Made by a program: the position numbers and the translations under genes. A stretch of 64,000 bases of DNA from Arenicola marina (taxonomy: Eukaryota; Annelida; Polychaeta; Arenicolidae), in assembly GCA_964019135.1 (NCBI GenBank), contig OZ025255.1:6510001-6574000 (forward strand). Direction: 5' to 3'. The notes under the pieces were generated by a model, which worked only from the letters and a program-made list of their open reading frames with translations, had not been told where the DNA came from and did no database searches. Every line of letters starts with the position of its first letter. The first letter of the stretch is position 1. Positions 1 through 13,500 of the stretch are shown here, piece by piece.

Positions 1-1093
1 AGCATTACACAACCAAAACACTCGGTTCTAGCGATATGCTACTCGAAACACCCGATGTTAGTTATGTCCCACACAAAACACTCGATTTTACGGATATAAT
101 ACACAACACGCTCGGTTCTATCAACATGCTGTACGAAACAGTCGCTTTAAGCAATGTACTACAGTAACACACCATATTTCACTATTACACTTCTCAAAAA
201 ACTCGGCACGAGCGATATAATACTCAACCCAGTCGGCTCTTGAGATATACCATATAAACACTCGGTTCTAGCAATATACAAAACAAACAAACATGATTTG
301 ATCATTTTATTAACAAAAAACCCGGTTCTACTGACAAAGTACGTAAACACACCTGATTGTAGTATTACACTACCAAAAACATTCGGTTCTGGTGATATGC
401 TACTGAAAACAACCTGTTTTAGCGATATACTATACAAAACCCACGGGTGTAGCGACAAACTACAAACACTCGGTTTTAGCGATATACCAGGGTAACACAC
501 ACAATTCCAGTATTACACTTATCAAAACGCTCGTGCGATACACTACTAAAAACAGTCGGCTCTGGCGATATACTATATGAAACACTCGGTTCCAACGATA
601 TACAACACAAACAAACATGATTTGATCATTTTATTAACCAAAACACTGAGTTCTACCAACATAGTACGTAAACACACCCGATTCCAGCATTACACAACCA
701 AAACACTCGGTTCTAGCGATATACTACTCAAAACACTCGGGTTTAGTTATATCCCACACAAAACACTCGGTTTTACGGATATACTACACAACACGCTCGG
801 TGGTATCGACATGCTGTACAAAAAACTCGCTTTTAGCAATATACAACGGTAACAGACCATCTTCCAGCATTACTCTTTCCGAAACACTCGGTCCGGCCGA
901 TATGCTACTCAAAACAGTCGACTCTTTTGATATGCTACCACCCACTTACCGCCCAAAGCACTCCAATTGAACGATATGCTACACGAAACACCCGATTTTA
1001 GTTATATCCCACACAAAACACTCGGTTTTACGGATATAATACACAACACGCTCGGTTCTATCAACATGCTGTACGAAACACTCGCTTTTAGCA
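1..1093 (+). repeat. Partial block plus one 940-bp block, related to 22,565-23,657
   Basis: This holds the tail of one block and the full interval from landmark 154 to 1,094. It matches 22,565-23,657 at a constant offset of 22,564 bases and 33,317 to about 34,350 at offset 33,316. Shared private variants are CCCACGGG at about 441 (most blocks have CCCCCGGG), TTGAGATATACC at about 240, and CTTTCCGAAACACTCGGTCC at about 872. These mark a lineage of the block scattered through the arm. Confidence 0.85.
293..305. other. Left-arm dyad element, ATGAT-TTG-ATCAT (example)
   Basis: A perfect 5-bp inverted repeat with a 3-bp centre sits in a monomer that departs from the canonical core. It recurs throughout the left arm, for example at about 617, 1,231, 1,564, 2,504, 3,525 and 4,140, usually twice per block. 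Some copies read ATGGTTTGATCAT (2,864, 3,194), which breaks one arm. No known binding protein can be named. Confidence 0.85.
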
Positions 1094-1429
1094 ATGTACT
1101 ACAGTAACACACCATACTTCACTATTACACTTCTCAAAACACTCGGCACGAGCGATATAATACTCAAAACAGTCTGCTCTTGCGATATGCCATATAAACA
1201 CTCGGTTCTAGCAATATACAACACAAACAAACATGATTTGATCATTTTATTAACAAAAACACCCGGTTCTACTGACAAAGTACGTGAACACACCTGATTG
1301 TAGTATTACACTACCAAAAACATTCGGTTCTGGTGATATGCTACTGAAAACAACCAGTTTTAGCGATATACTATACAAAACCCCCGGGTGTAGCGATAAA
1401 CTACAGAACACTCGGTTTTAGCGATATAC

Positions 1430-1472
1430 CAGGGTAACACACAAAATTCCAGCATTACACTTATTAAAACGC
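1430..1472 (+). repeat. Divergent monomer class in the left arm (example)
   Basis: The stretch runs ATACCAGGGTAACACACA, then ATTCCAGCATTACACTTA. It lacks CTCGG and GCGATATAC but keeps the monomer spacing. Related monomers in the same arm read CCCGATTCCAGCATTACAC, CCATATTTCACTATTACAC, CCTGATTGTAGTATTACAC and CCATCTTCCAGCATTACTC. Together they form a second monomer class that punctuates each block. Confidence 0.85.
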
Positions 1473-2805
1473 TCGTTACGAGCGATACACTACTAAAAAC
1501 AGTCGGCTCTTGCGATGTACTATATGAAACACTCGGTTCCAACGATATACAACACAAACAAACATGATTTGATCATTTTATTAACCAAAACACTGAGTTC
1601 TACCAACATAGTACGTAAACACACCCGCTTCCAGCATTACACAACCAAAACACTCGGTTCTAGCGATATACTACTCAAAACACTCGGGTTTAGTTATATC
1701 CCACACAAAACACTCGGTTTTACGGATATACTACACAACACGCTCGGTTGTATCGACATGCTGTACAAACAACTCCATTTTGGCAATATACAACGGTAAC
1801 AGACCATCTTCTAGCATTACTCTTCCCGAAACACTCGGTACGGCCGATATGCTACTCAAAACAGTCGACTCTTTCGATATGCTACGACCCACTTACCACC
1901 CAAAGCACTCCGATCTAACGATATGCTACACGAAACACCCGATTTTAGTTATATCCAACACAAAACACTCGGTTTTATGGATATAATACACAACACGCTC
2001 GGTTCTATCAACATGCTGTACGAAACACTCGCTTTTAGCAATGTACCACAGTAACACACCATATTTCAATATTACACTTCTCAAAACACTCGGCACGAGC
2101 GATATAATACTCAAAACAGTCGCCTCTTGCGATATAACATATAAACACTCGGTTCTAGCAATATACAACACCAACAAACATGATTTTATCATTTTATTAA
2201 CAAAAACACCCGGTTCTACTGACAAAGTACGTAAACACACCTGATTGTAGTATTACACTACCAAAACATTCGGTTCTGGTGATATGCTACTGAAAACAAC
2301 CTGTTTTAGCGATATGCTATACAACACCCCCGGGTGTAGCGACAAACTACAAACACTCGGTTTTAGCGATATACCAGGGTAACACACAAAATTCCAGTAT
2401 TACACTTATCAAAACGCTCGTGCGATACACTACTAAAAACAGTCGGCTCTGGCGGTATACTATATAAAACACTCGGTTCCAACGATATACAACACAAACA
2501 AACATGATTTGATCATTTTATTAACTAAAACACTGACTTCTACCAACATAGTACGTAAACACACCCGATTCCAGCATTACACAACCAAAACACTCGGTTC
2601 TAGCGATATGCTACACGAAACACCCGATTTTAGTTATATCCCACACAAAACACTCGATTTTACGGATATAATACACAACACGCTCGGTTGTATCAACATG
2701 CTGTACGAAACACTCGCTTTTAGCAATGTACTACAGTAACACACCATATTTCAATATTACACTTCTCAAAACACTCGGCACGAGCGATATAATACTCAAA
2801 ACAGT

Positions 2806-3465
2806 CGGCTCTTGCGATATACCATATAAACACTCGGTTCTAGCAATATACAACACAAACAAACATGGTTTGATCATTTTATTAACAAAAACACCCGGTT
2901 CCACTGACAAAGAACGTGAACACACCTGATTGTAGTATTACACTACCAAAAACATTCGGTTCTGGTGAGATGCTACTGAAAACAACCTGTTTTAGCGATA
3001 TACTATACAAAACCCCCGGGTGTAGCGACAAACTACAGAACACTCGGTTTTAGCGATATACCAGGGTAACACACAAAATTCCAGCATTACACTTATTAAA
3101 ACGCTCGTTACGAGCGATACACTACTAAAAACAGTCGGCTCTTGCGATATACTATATAAACACTCGGTTCTAGCAATATACAACACAAACAAACATGGTT
3201 TGATCATTTTATTAACAAAAACACCCGGTTCCACTGACAAAGAACGTGAACACACCTGATTGTAGTATTACACTACCAAAAACATTCGGTTCTGGTGAGA
3301 TGCCACTGAAAACAACCTGTTTTAGCGATATACTATACAAAACCCCCGGGTGTAGCGACAAACTACAGAACACTCGGTTTTAGCGATATACCAGGGTAAC
3401 ACACAAAATTCCAGCATTACACTTATTAAAACGCTCGTTACGAGCGATACACTACTAAAAACAGT
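2806..3465 (+). repeat. 330-bp internal tandem duplication (11 monomers), first instance
   Basis: The stretch from CAGTCGGCTCTTGCGATATA at about 2,806 repeats 330 bases later; for example CCCCCGGGTGTAGCGAC lies at about 3,013 and again at about 3,343. The joint monomer near 3,150 is a hybrid: it starts like the monomer reading TACTATATAAA and continues like the one reading CATATAAACACTCGG. That pattern fits unequal crossover between two similar monomers. The copies differ at about 3,303 (GATGCCACTG against GATGCTACTG). Confidence 0.92.
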
Positions 3466-4694
3466 CGGCTCTTGCGATATACTATATAAAACACGCGGTT
3501 CCAAAGATATACAACACAAACAAACATGATTTGATCATTTTATTAACCAAAACACTGAGTTCTACCGACATAGTACGTAAACACACCCGATTCCAGCATT
3601 ACACAACCAAAACACTCGGTTCTAGCGATATACTACTCAAAACACTCGGGTTTAGTTATACCCCACACAAAACACTCGGTTTTACTCATATACTGCACAA
3701 CACGCTCGGTTGTATCGACATGCTGTACAAACAACTCCATTTTGGCAATATACAACGGTAACAGACCATCTTCCAGCATTACTCTTCCCGAAACACTCGG
3801 TACTGCCGATATGCTGCTCAAAACAGTCGACTATTTCGATATGCTACCACCCACTTACCACCCAAAGCACTCCGATCTAACGATATGCTACACGAAACAC
3901 CCGATTTTAGTTATATCCCACACAAAACACTCGGTTTTACGGATATAATACACAACACGCTCGGTTCTATCAACATGCTGTACGAAACACTCGCTTTTAG
4001 CAATGTACTACAGTAACACACCATATTTCACTATTACACCTCTCAAAACACTCGGCACGAGCGATATAATACTCAAAACAGTCGGCTCTTGCGATATGCC
4101 ATATAAACACTCGGTTCTAGCAATATACAACACAAACAAACATGATTTGATCATTTTATTAACAAAAACACCCGGTTCTACTGACAAAGTACGTGAACAC
4201 ACCTGATTGTAGTATTACACTACCAAAAACATTCGGTTCTGGTGATATGCTACTGAGAACAACCTGTTTTAGCGATATACTATACAAAACCCCCGGGTGT
4301 AGCGACAAACTACAAAACACTCGGTTTTAGCGATATACCAGGGTGACACACAAAATTCCAGCATTACACTTATCAAAACGCTCGTTACGAGCGATACACT
4401 ACTAAAAACAGTCGGCTCTGGCGATATACTATATAAAACACTCGGCTCCAACGATATACAACACAAACAAACATGATTTGATCATTTTATTAACCAAAAC
4501 ACTGAGTTCTACCAACATAGTACGTAAACACACCCGATTCCAGCATTACACAACCAAAACACTCGGTTCTAGCGATATGCTACTCGAAACACCCGATGTT
4601 AGTTATGTCCCACACAAAACACTCGATTTTACGGATATAATACACAACACGCTCGGTTCTATCAACATGCTGTACGAAACAGTCGCTTTAAGCA

Positions 4695-7600
4695 ATGTAC
4701 TACAGTAACACACCATATTTCACTATTACACTTCTCAAAAAACTCGGCACGAGCGATATAATACTCAACCCAGTCGGCTCTTGCGATATACCATATAAAC
4801 ACTCGGTTCTAGCAATATACAACACAAACAAACATGATTTGATCATTTTATTAACAAAAACACCCGGTTCTACTGACAAAGTACGTGAACACACCTGATT
4901 GTAGTATTACACTACCAAAAACATTCGGTTCTGGTGATATGCTACTGAAAACAACCAGTTTTAGCGATATACTATACAAAACCCCCGGGTGTAGCGACAA
5001 ACTACAGAACACTCGGTTTTAGCGATATACCAGGGTAACACACAAAATTCCAGCATTACACTTATTAAAACGCTCGTTACGAGCGATACACTACTAAAAA
5101 CAGTCGGCTCTTGCGATGTACTATATGAAACACTCGGTTCCAACGATATACAACACAAACAAACATGATTTGATCATTTTATTAACCAAAACACTGAGTT
5201 CTACCAACATAGTACGTAAACACACCCGATTCCAGCATTACACAACCAAAACACTCGGTTCTAGCGATATACTACTCAAAACACTCGGGTTTAGTTATAT
5301 CCCACACAAAACACTCGGTTTTACGGATATACTACACAACACGCTCGGTTGTATCGACATGCTGTACAAACAACTCCATTTTGGCAATATACAACGGTAA
5401 CAGACCATCTTCTAGCATTACTCTTCCCGAAACACTCGGTACGGCCGATATGCTACTCAAAACAGTCGACTCTTTCGATATGCTACGACCCACTTACCAC
5501 CCAAAGCACTCCGATCTAACGATATGCTACACGAAACACCCGATTTTAGTTATATCCAACACAAAACACTCGGTTTTACGGATATAATACACAACACGCT
5601 CGGTTCTATCAACATGCTGTACGAAACACTCGCTTTTAGCAATGTACTACAGTAAGACACCATATTTCAATATTACACTTCTCAAAACACTCGGCACGAG
5701 CGATATAATACTCAAAACAGTCGCCTCTTGCGATATAACATATAAACACTCGGTTCTAGCAATATACAACACCAACAAACATGATTTGATCATTTTATTA
5801 ACAAAAACACCCGGTTCTACTGACAAAGTACGTAAACACACCTGATTGTAGTATTACACTACCAAAACATTCGGTTCTGGTGATATGCTACTGAAAACAA
5901 CCTGTTTTAGCGATATACTAGAGAGCACCCCCGGGTGTAGCGACAAACTACAAACACTCGGTTTTAGCGATATACCAGGGTAACACACAAAATTCCAGTA
6001 TTACACTTATCAAAACGCTCGTGCGATACACTACTAAAAACAGTCGGCTCTGGCGGTATACTATATAAAACACTCGGTTCCAACGATATACAACACAAAC
6101 AAACATGATTTGATCATTTTATTAACTAAAACACTGACTTCTACCAACATAGTACGTAAACACACCCGATTCCAGCATTACACAACCAAAACACTCGGTT
6201 CTAGCGATATGCTACACGAAACACCCGATTTTAGTTATATCCCACACAAAACACTCGATTTTACGGATATAATACACAACACGCTCGGTTGTATCAACAT
6301 GCTGTACGAAACACTCGCTTTTAGCAATGTACTACAGTAACACACCATATTTCAATATTACACTTCTCAAAACACTCGGCACGAGCGATATAATACTCAA
6401 AACAGTCGGCTCTTGCGATATACCATATAAACACTCGGTTCTAGCAATATACAACACAAACAAACATGGTTTGATCATTTTATTAACAAAAACACCCGGT
6501 TCCACTGACAAAGAACGTGAACACACCTGATTGTAGTATTACACTACCAAAAACATTCGGTTCTGGTGAGATGCTACTGAAAACAACCTGTTTTAGCGAT
6601 ATACTATACAAAACCCCCGGGTGTAGCGACAAACTACAGAACACTCGGTTTTAGCGATATACCAGGGTAACACACAAAATTCCAGCATTACACTTATTAA
6701 AACGCTCGTTACGAGCGATACACTACTAAAAACAGTCGGCTCTTGCGATATACTATATAAACACTCGGTTCTAGCAATATACAACACAAACAAACATGGT
6801 TTGATCATTTTATTAACAAAAACACCCGGTTCCACTGACAAAGAACGTGAACACACCTGATTGTAGTATTACACTACCAAAAACATTCGGTTCTGGTGAG
6901 ATGCCACTGAAAACAACCTGTTTTAGCGATATACTATACAAAACCCCCGGGTGTAGCGACAAACTACAGAACACTCGGTTTTAGCGATATACCAGGGTAA
7001 CACACAAAATTCCAGCATTACACTTATTAAAACGCTCGTTACGAGCGATACACTACTAAAAACAGTCGGCTCTTGCGATATACTATATAAAACACGCGGT
7101 TCCAAAGATATACAACACAAACAAACATGATTTGATCATTTTATTAACCAAAACACTGAGTTCTACCGACATAGTACGTAAACACACCCGATTCCAGCAT
7201 TACACAACCAAAACACTCGGTTCTAGCGATATACTACTCAAAACACTCGGGTTTAGTTATACCCCACACAAAACACTCGGTTTTACTCATATACTGCACA
7301 ACACGCTCGGTTGTATCGACATGCTGTACAAACAACTCCATTTTGGCAATATACAACGGTAACAGACCATCTTCCAGCATTACTCTTCCCGAAACACTCG
7401 GTACGGCCGATATGCTGCTCAAAACAGTCGACTATTTCGATATGCTACCACCCACTTACCACCCAAAGCACTCCGATCTAACGATATGCTACACGAAACA
7501 CCCGATTTTAGTTATATCCCACACAAAACACTCGGTTTTACGGATATAATACACAACACGCTCGGTTCTATCAACATGCTGTACGAAACACTCGCTTTTA

Positions 7601-8295
7601 GCAATGTACTACAGTAACACACCATATTTCACTATTACACCTCTCAAAACACTCGGCACGAGCGATATAATACTCAAAACAGTCGGCTCTTGCGATATGC
7701 CATATAAACACTCGGTTCTAGCAATATACAACACAAACAAACATGATTTGATCATTTTATTAACAAAAACACCCGGTTCTACTGACAAAGTACGTGAACA
7801 CACCTGATTGTAGTATTACACTACCAAAAACATTCGGTTCTGGTGATATGCTACTGAGAACAACCTGTTTTAGCGATATACTATACAAAACCCCCGGGTG
7901 TAGCGACAAACTACAAAACACTCGGTTTTAGCGATATACCAGGGTAACACACAAAATTCCAGCATTACACTTATCAAAACGCTCGTTACGAGCGATACAC
8001 TACTAAAAACAGTCGGCTCTGGCGATATACTATATAAAACACTCGGCTCCAACGATATACAACACAAACAAACATGATTTGATCATTTTATTAACCAAAA
8101 CACTGAGTTCTACCAACATAGTACGTAAACACACCCGATTCCAGCATTACACAACCAAAACACTCGGTTCTAGCGATATGCTACTCGAAACACCCGATGT
8201 TAGTTATGTCCCACACAAAACACTCGATTTTACGGATATAATACACAACACGCTCGGTTCTATCAACATGCTGTACGAAACAGTCGCTTTAAGCA
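4695..8295 (+). repeat. 3,601-bp higher-order repeat, copy 2
   Basis: Same order of blocks (947, 685, 1,277, 692) as copy 1 with only scattered substitutions by eye, such as GGTACTGCC at about 3,802 against GGTACGGCC at about 7,403. One clustered change, CTAGAGAGCACC at about 5,928, replaces the CTATACAACACC of copies 1 and 3 and is shared only with about 13,459. Confidence 0.92.
6407..7066 (+). repeat. 330-bp internal tandem duplication, second instance
   Basis: This is the exact counterpart, 3,601 bases downstream, of the duplication at 2,806-3,465, including the hybrid joint monomer and the GATGCCACTG variant in its second half. The duplication therefore predates amplification of the 3,601-bp unit that carries it. 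Confidence 0.92.
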
Positions 8296-10540
8296 ATGTA
8301 CTACAGTAACACACCATATTTCACTATTACACTTCTCAAAAAACTCGGCACGAGCGATATAATACTCAACCCAGTCGGCTCTTGCGATATACCATATAAA
8401 CACTCGGTTCTAGCAATATACAACACAAACAAACATGATTTGATCATTTTATTAACAAAAACACCCGGTTCTACTGACAAAGTACGTGAACACACCTGAT
8501 TGTAGTATTACACTACCAAAAACATTCGGTTCTGGTGATATGCTACTGAAAACAACCAGTTTTAGCGATATACTATACAAAACCCCCGGGTGTAGCGACA
8601 AACTACAGAACACTCGGTTTTAGCGATATACCAGGGTAACACACAAAATTCCAGCATTACACTTATTAAAACGCTCGTTACGAGCAATACACTACTAAAA
8701 ACAGTCGGCTCTTGCGATGTACTATATGAAACACTCGGTTCCAACGATATACAACACAAACAAACATGATTTGATCATTTTATTAACCAAAACACTGAGT
8801 TCTACCAACATAGTACGTAAACACACCTGCTTCCAGCATTACACAACCAAAACACTCGGTTCTAGCGATATACTACTCAAAACACTCGGGTTTAGTTATA
8901 TCCCACACAAAACACTCGGTTTTACGGATATACTACACAACACGCTCGGTTGTATCGACATGCTGTACAAACAACTCCATTTTGGCAATATACAACGGTA
9001 ACAGACCATCTTCTAGCATTACTCTTCCCGAAACACTCGGTACGGCCGATATGCTACTCAAAACAGTCGACTCTTTCGATATGCTACGACCCACTTACCA
9101 CCCAAAGCACTCCGATCTAACGATATGCTACACGAAACACCCGATTTTAGTTATATCCAACACAAAACACTCGGTTTTACGGATATAATACACAACACGC
9201 TCGGTTCTATCAACATGCTGTACGAAACACTCGCTTTTAGCAATGTACTACAGTAAGACACCATATTTCAATATTACACTTCTCAAAACACTCGGCACGA
9301 GCGATATAATACTCAAAACAGTCGCCTCTTGCGATATAACATATAAACACTCGGTTCTAGCAATATACAACACCAACAAACATGATTTTATCATTTTATT
9401 AACAAAAACACCCGGTTCTACTGACAAAGTACGTAAACACACCTGATTGTAGTATTACACTACCAAAACATTCGGTTCTGGTGATATGCTACTGAAAACA
9501 ACCTGTTTTAGCGATATACTATACAACACCCCCGGGTGTAGCGACAAACTACAAACACTCGGTTTTAGCGATATACCAGGGTAACACACAAAATTCCAGT
9601 ATTACACTTATCAAAACGCTCGTGCGATACACTACTAAAAACAGTCGGCTCTGGCGGTATACTATATAAAACACTCGGTTCCAACGATATACAACACAAA
9701 CAAACATGATTTGATCATTTTATTAACTAAAACACTGACTTCTACCAACATAGTACGTAAACACACCCGATTCCAGCATTACACAACCAAAACACTCGGT
9801 TCTAGCGATATGCTACACGAAACACCCGATTTTAGTTATATCCCACACAAAACACTCGATTTTACGGATATAATACACAACACGCTCGGTTGTATCAACA
9901 TGCTGTACGAAACACTCGCTTTTAGCAATGTACTACAGTAACACACCATATTTCAATATTACACTTCTCAAAACACTCGGCACGAGCGATATAATACTCA
10001 AAACAGTCGGCTCTTGCGATATACCATATAAACACTCGGTTCTAGCAATATACAACACAAACAAACATGGTTTGATCATTTTATTAACAAAAACACCCGG
10101 TTCCACTGACAAAGAACGTGAACACACCTGATTGTAGTATTACACTACCAAAAACATTCGGTTCTGGTGAGATGCTACTGAAAACAACCTGTTTTAGCGA
10201 TATACTATACAAAACCCCCGGGTGTAGCGACAAACTACAGAACACTCGGTTTTAGCGATATACCAGGGTAACACACAAAATTCCAGCATTACACTTATTA
10301 AAACGCTCGTTACGAGCGATACACTACTAAAAACAGTCGGCTCTTGCGATATACTATATAAAACACGCGGTTCCAAAGATATACAACACAAACAAACATG
10401 ATTTGATCATTTTATTAACCAAAACACTGAGTTCTACCGACATAGTACGTAAACACACCCGATTCCAGCATTACACAACCAAAACACTCGGTTCTAGCGA
10501 TATACTACTCAAAACACTCGGGTTTAGTTATATCCCACAC
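8296..10540 (+). repeat. 3,601-bp higher-order repeat, copy 3, partial and lacking the 330-bp duplication
   Basis: Landmarks 8,296, 9,243 and 9,928 continue the 3,601-bp register. The third block is only 946 bp (9,928 to 10,874), so the 330-bp internal duplication present in copies 1 and 2 is absent. After about 10,540 the monomer variants switch to those of the 5,580-bp repeat, so the copy ends inside the block. Confidence 0.85.
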
Positions 10541-13500
10541 AAAACACTCGGTTTTACGGATATACTACACAACACGCTCGGTTGTATCGACATGCTGTAC
10601 AAAAAACTCGCTTTTAGCAACATACAACGGTAACAGAGCATCTTCCAGCATTACTCTTCCCGAAACACTCGGTACGGCCGATATGCTACTCAAACAGTCG
10701 GCTCGTTCGATATGCTACCACCCACTTACCGCCCAAAGCACACCGATCTAACGATATGCTACACGCAACACCCGATTTTAGTTATATCACACACAAAACA
10801 GTCGGTTTTACAGATATAATACACAACACGCTCGGTTCTATCAACATGCAGCGCGAAACACTCGAGTTTAGCAATGTACTACAGTAACACACCATATTTC
10901 ACTATTACACTTCTCAAAACACTCGGCACGAGCGATATAATGCTCAACCCAGTCGGCTCTTGAGATATACCATATAAACCCGCGGTTCTAGCAATATACA
11001 ACACAAACAAACATGATTTGATCATTTTATTAACAAAAGCACCCGGTTCTACTGACAAAGTACGCAGACACACCTGATTGTAGTATTACACAACTAAAAC
11101 ACTCGGTTCTAGCGATATAGTACTCAAAACACTTGGGTTTAGTTATATCCCACACAAAACACTCGGTTTTAGTTATATCCCACACAAAATACTCGGTTTT
11201 AGTTATATCCCACACAAAACACTCGGTTTTACGGATATACTACACAACACGCTCGGTTGTATCGACATGCTGTACAAAAAACTCGCTTTTACCAATATAC
11301 AACGGCAACACACCATCTTTCAGCATTATTCTTCCCGAAACACTCGGTACGGCCGATATGCTACTCAAAACAGTCGACTCTTTTGATATGCTACCACCCA
11401 CTTACCGTCCAAAGCACTCCGATCTAACGATATGCTACACGAAACACCCGATTTTAGCTATGTCCCACACAAAATACTCGGTTTTACGGATCGAATACAC
11501 AACACGCTCGCTTCTATCAACATGATGTACGAAACACTCGCTTTTAGCAATGTACTACAGTAACACACCATATTTCACTATTACACTTCTCAAAACACTC
11601 GGCACGAGCGATATAATACTCAAAACAGTCGGCTCTTGCGATATGCCATATAAACACTCGGTTCTAGCAATATACAACACAAACAAACATTATTTGATCA
11701 TTTTATTAACAAAAACACCCGGTTCTACTGACAAAGTACGTGAACACACCTGATTGTAGTATTACACTACCAAAAACATTCGGTTCTGGTGATATGCTAC
11801 TGAGAACAACCTGTTTTAGCGATATACTATACAAAACCCCCGGGTGTAGCGACAAACTACAAAACACTCGGTTTTAGCGATATACCAGGGTAACACACAA
11901 AATTCCAGCATTACACTTATCAAAACGCTCGTTACGAGCGATACACTACTAAAAACAGTCGGCTCTGGCGATATACTATATAAAACACTCGGCTCCAACG
12001 ATATACAACACAAACAAACATGATTTGATCATTTTATTAACCAAAACACTGAGTTCTACCAACATAGTACGTAAACACACCCGATTCCAGCATTACACAA
12101 CCAAAACACTCGGTTCTAGCGATATGCTACTCGAAACACCCGATGTTAGTTATGTCCCACACAAAACACTCGATTTTACGGATATAATACACAACACGCT
12201 CGGTTCTATCAACATGCTGTACGAAACAGTCGCTTTAAGCAATGTACTACAGTAACACACCATATTTCACTATTACACTTCTCAAAAAACTCGGCACGAG
12301 CGATATAATACTCAACCCAGTCGGCTCTTGAGATATACCATATAAACACTCGGTTCTAGCAATATACAAAACAAACAAACATGATTTGATCATTTTATTA
12401 ACAAAAAACCCGGTTCTACTGACAAAGTACGTAAACACACCTGATTGTAGTATTACACTACCAAAAACATTCGGTTCTGGTGATATGCTACTGAAAACAA
12501 CCAGTTTTAGCGATATACAATACAAAACCCCCGGGTGTAGCGACAAACTACAAACACTCGGTTTTAGCGATATACCAGGGTAACACACACAATTCCAGTA
12601 TTACACTTATCAAAACGCTCGTGCGATACACTACTAAAAACAGTCGGCTCTGGCGATATACTATATGAAACACTCGGTTCCAACGATATACAACACAAAC
12701 AAACATGATTTGATCATTTTATTAACCAAAACACTGAGTTCTACCAACATAGTACGTAAACACACCCGCTTCCAGCATTACACAACCAAAACACTCGGTT
12801 CTAGCGATATACTACTCAAAACACTCGGGTTTAGTTATATCCCACACAAAACACTCGGTTTTACGGATATACTACACAACACGCTCGGTTGTATCGACAT
12901 GCTGTACAAACAACTCCATTTTGGCAATATACAACGGTAACAGACCATCTTCTAGCATTACTCTTCCCGAAACACTCGGTACGGCCGATATGCTACTCAA
13001 AACAGTCGACTCTTTCGATATGCTACGACCCACTTACCACCCAAAGCACTCCGATCTAACGATATGCTACACGAAACACCCGATTTTAGTTATATCCAAC
13101 ACAAAACACTCGGTTTTACGGATATAATACACAACACGCTCGGTTCTATCAACATGCTGTACGAAACACTCGCTTTTAGCAATGTACTACAGTAAGACAC
13201 CATATTTCAATATTACACTTCTCAAAACACTCGGCACGAGCGATATAATACTCAAAACAGTCGCCTCTTGCGATATAACATATAAACACTCGGTTCTAGC
13301 AATATACAACACCAACAAACATGATTTGATCATTTTATTAACAAAAACACCCGGTTCTACTGACAAAGTACGTAAACACACCTGATTGTAGTATTACACT
13401 ACCAAAACATTCGGTTCTGGTGATATGCTACTGAAAACAACCTGTTTTAGCGATATACTAGAGAGCACCCCCGGGTGTAGCGACAAACTACAAACACTCG

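Larger units (their letters stand above)
1094..4694 (+). repeat. 3,601-bp higher-order repeat, copy 1
   Basis: Landmarks at 1,094, 2,041, 2,726, 4,003 and 4,695 recur exactly 3,601 bases later (4,695, 5,642, 6,327, 7,604, 8,296). The unit is four blocks of 947, 685, 1,277 and 692 bp; the 1,277-bp block is a 947-bp block carrying a 330-bp internal duplication. The first roughly 100 bases differ more from the next copy (for example CAAAACAGTCTGC against CAACCCAGTCGGC), so the true unit edge is slightly inside this start. Confidence 0.88.

Noticed and set aside
293..305. Dyad element as a CENP-B box
   Set aside because: The sequence shows no resemblance to the known box, so only a functional analogy can be raised.
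2455..2480. TATA-box-like CTATATAAAAC as a promoter
   Set aside because: It is an ordinary monomer variant present about once per block, with no initiator, gene or transcript evidence downstream.
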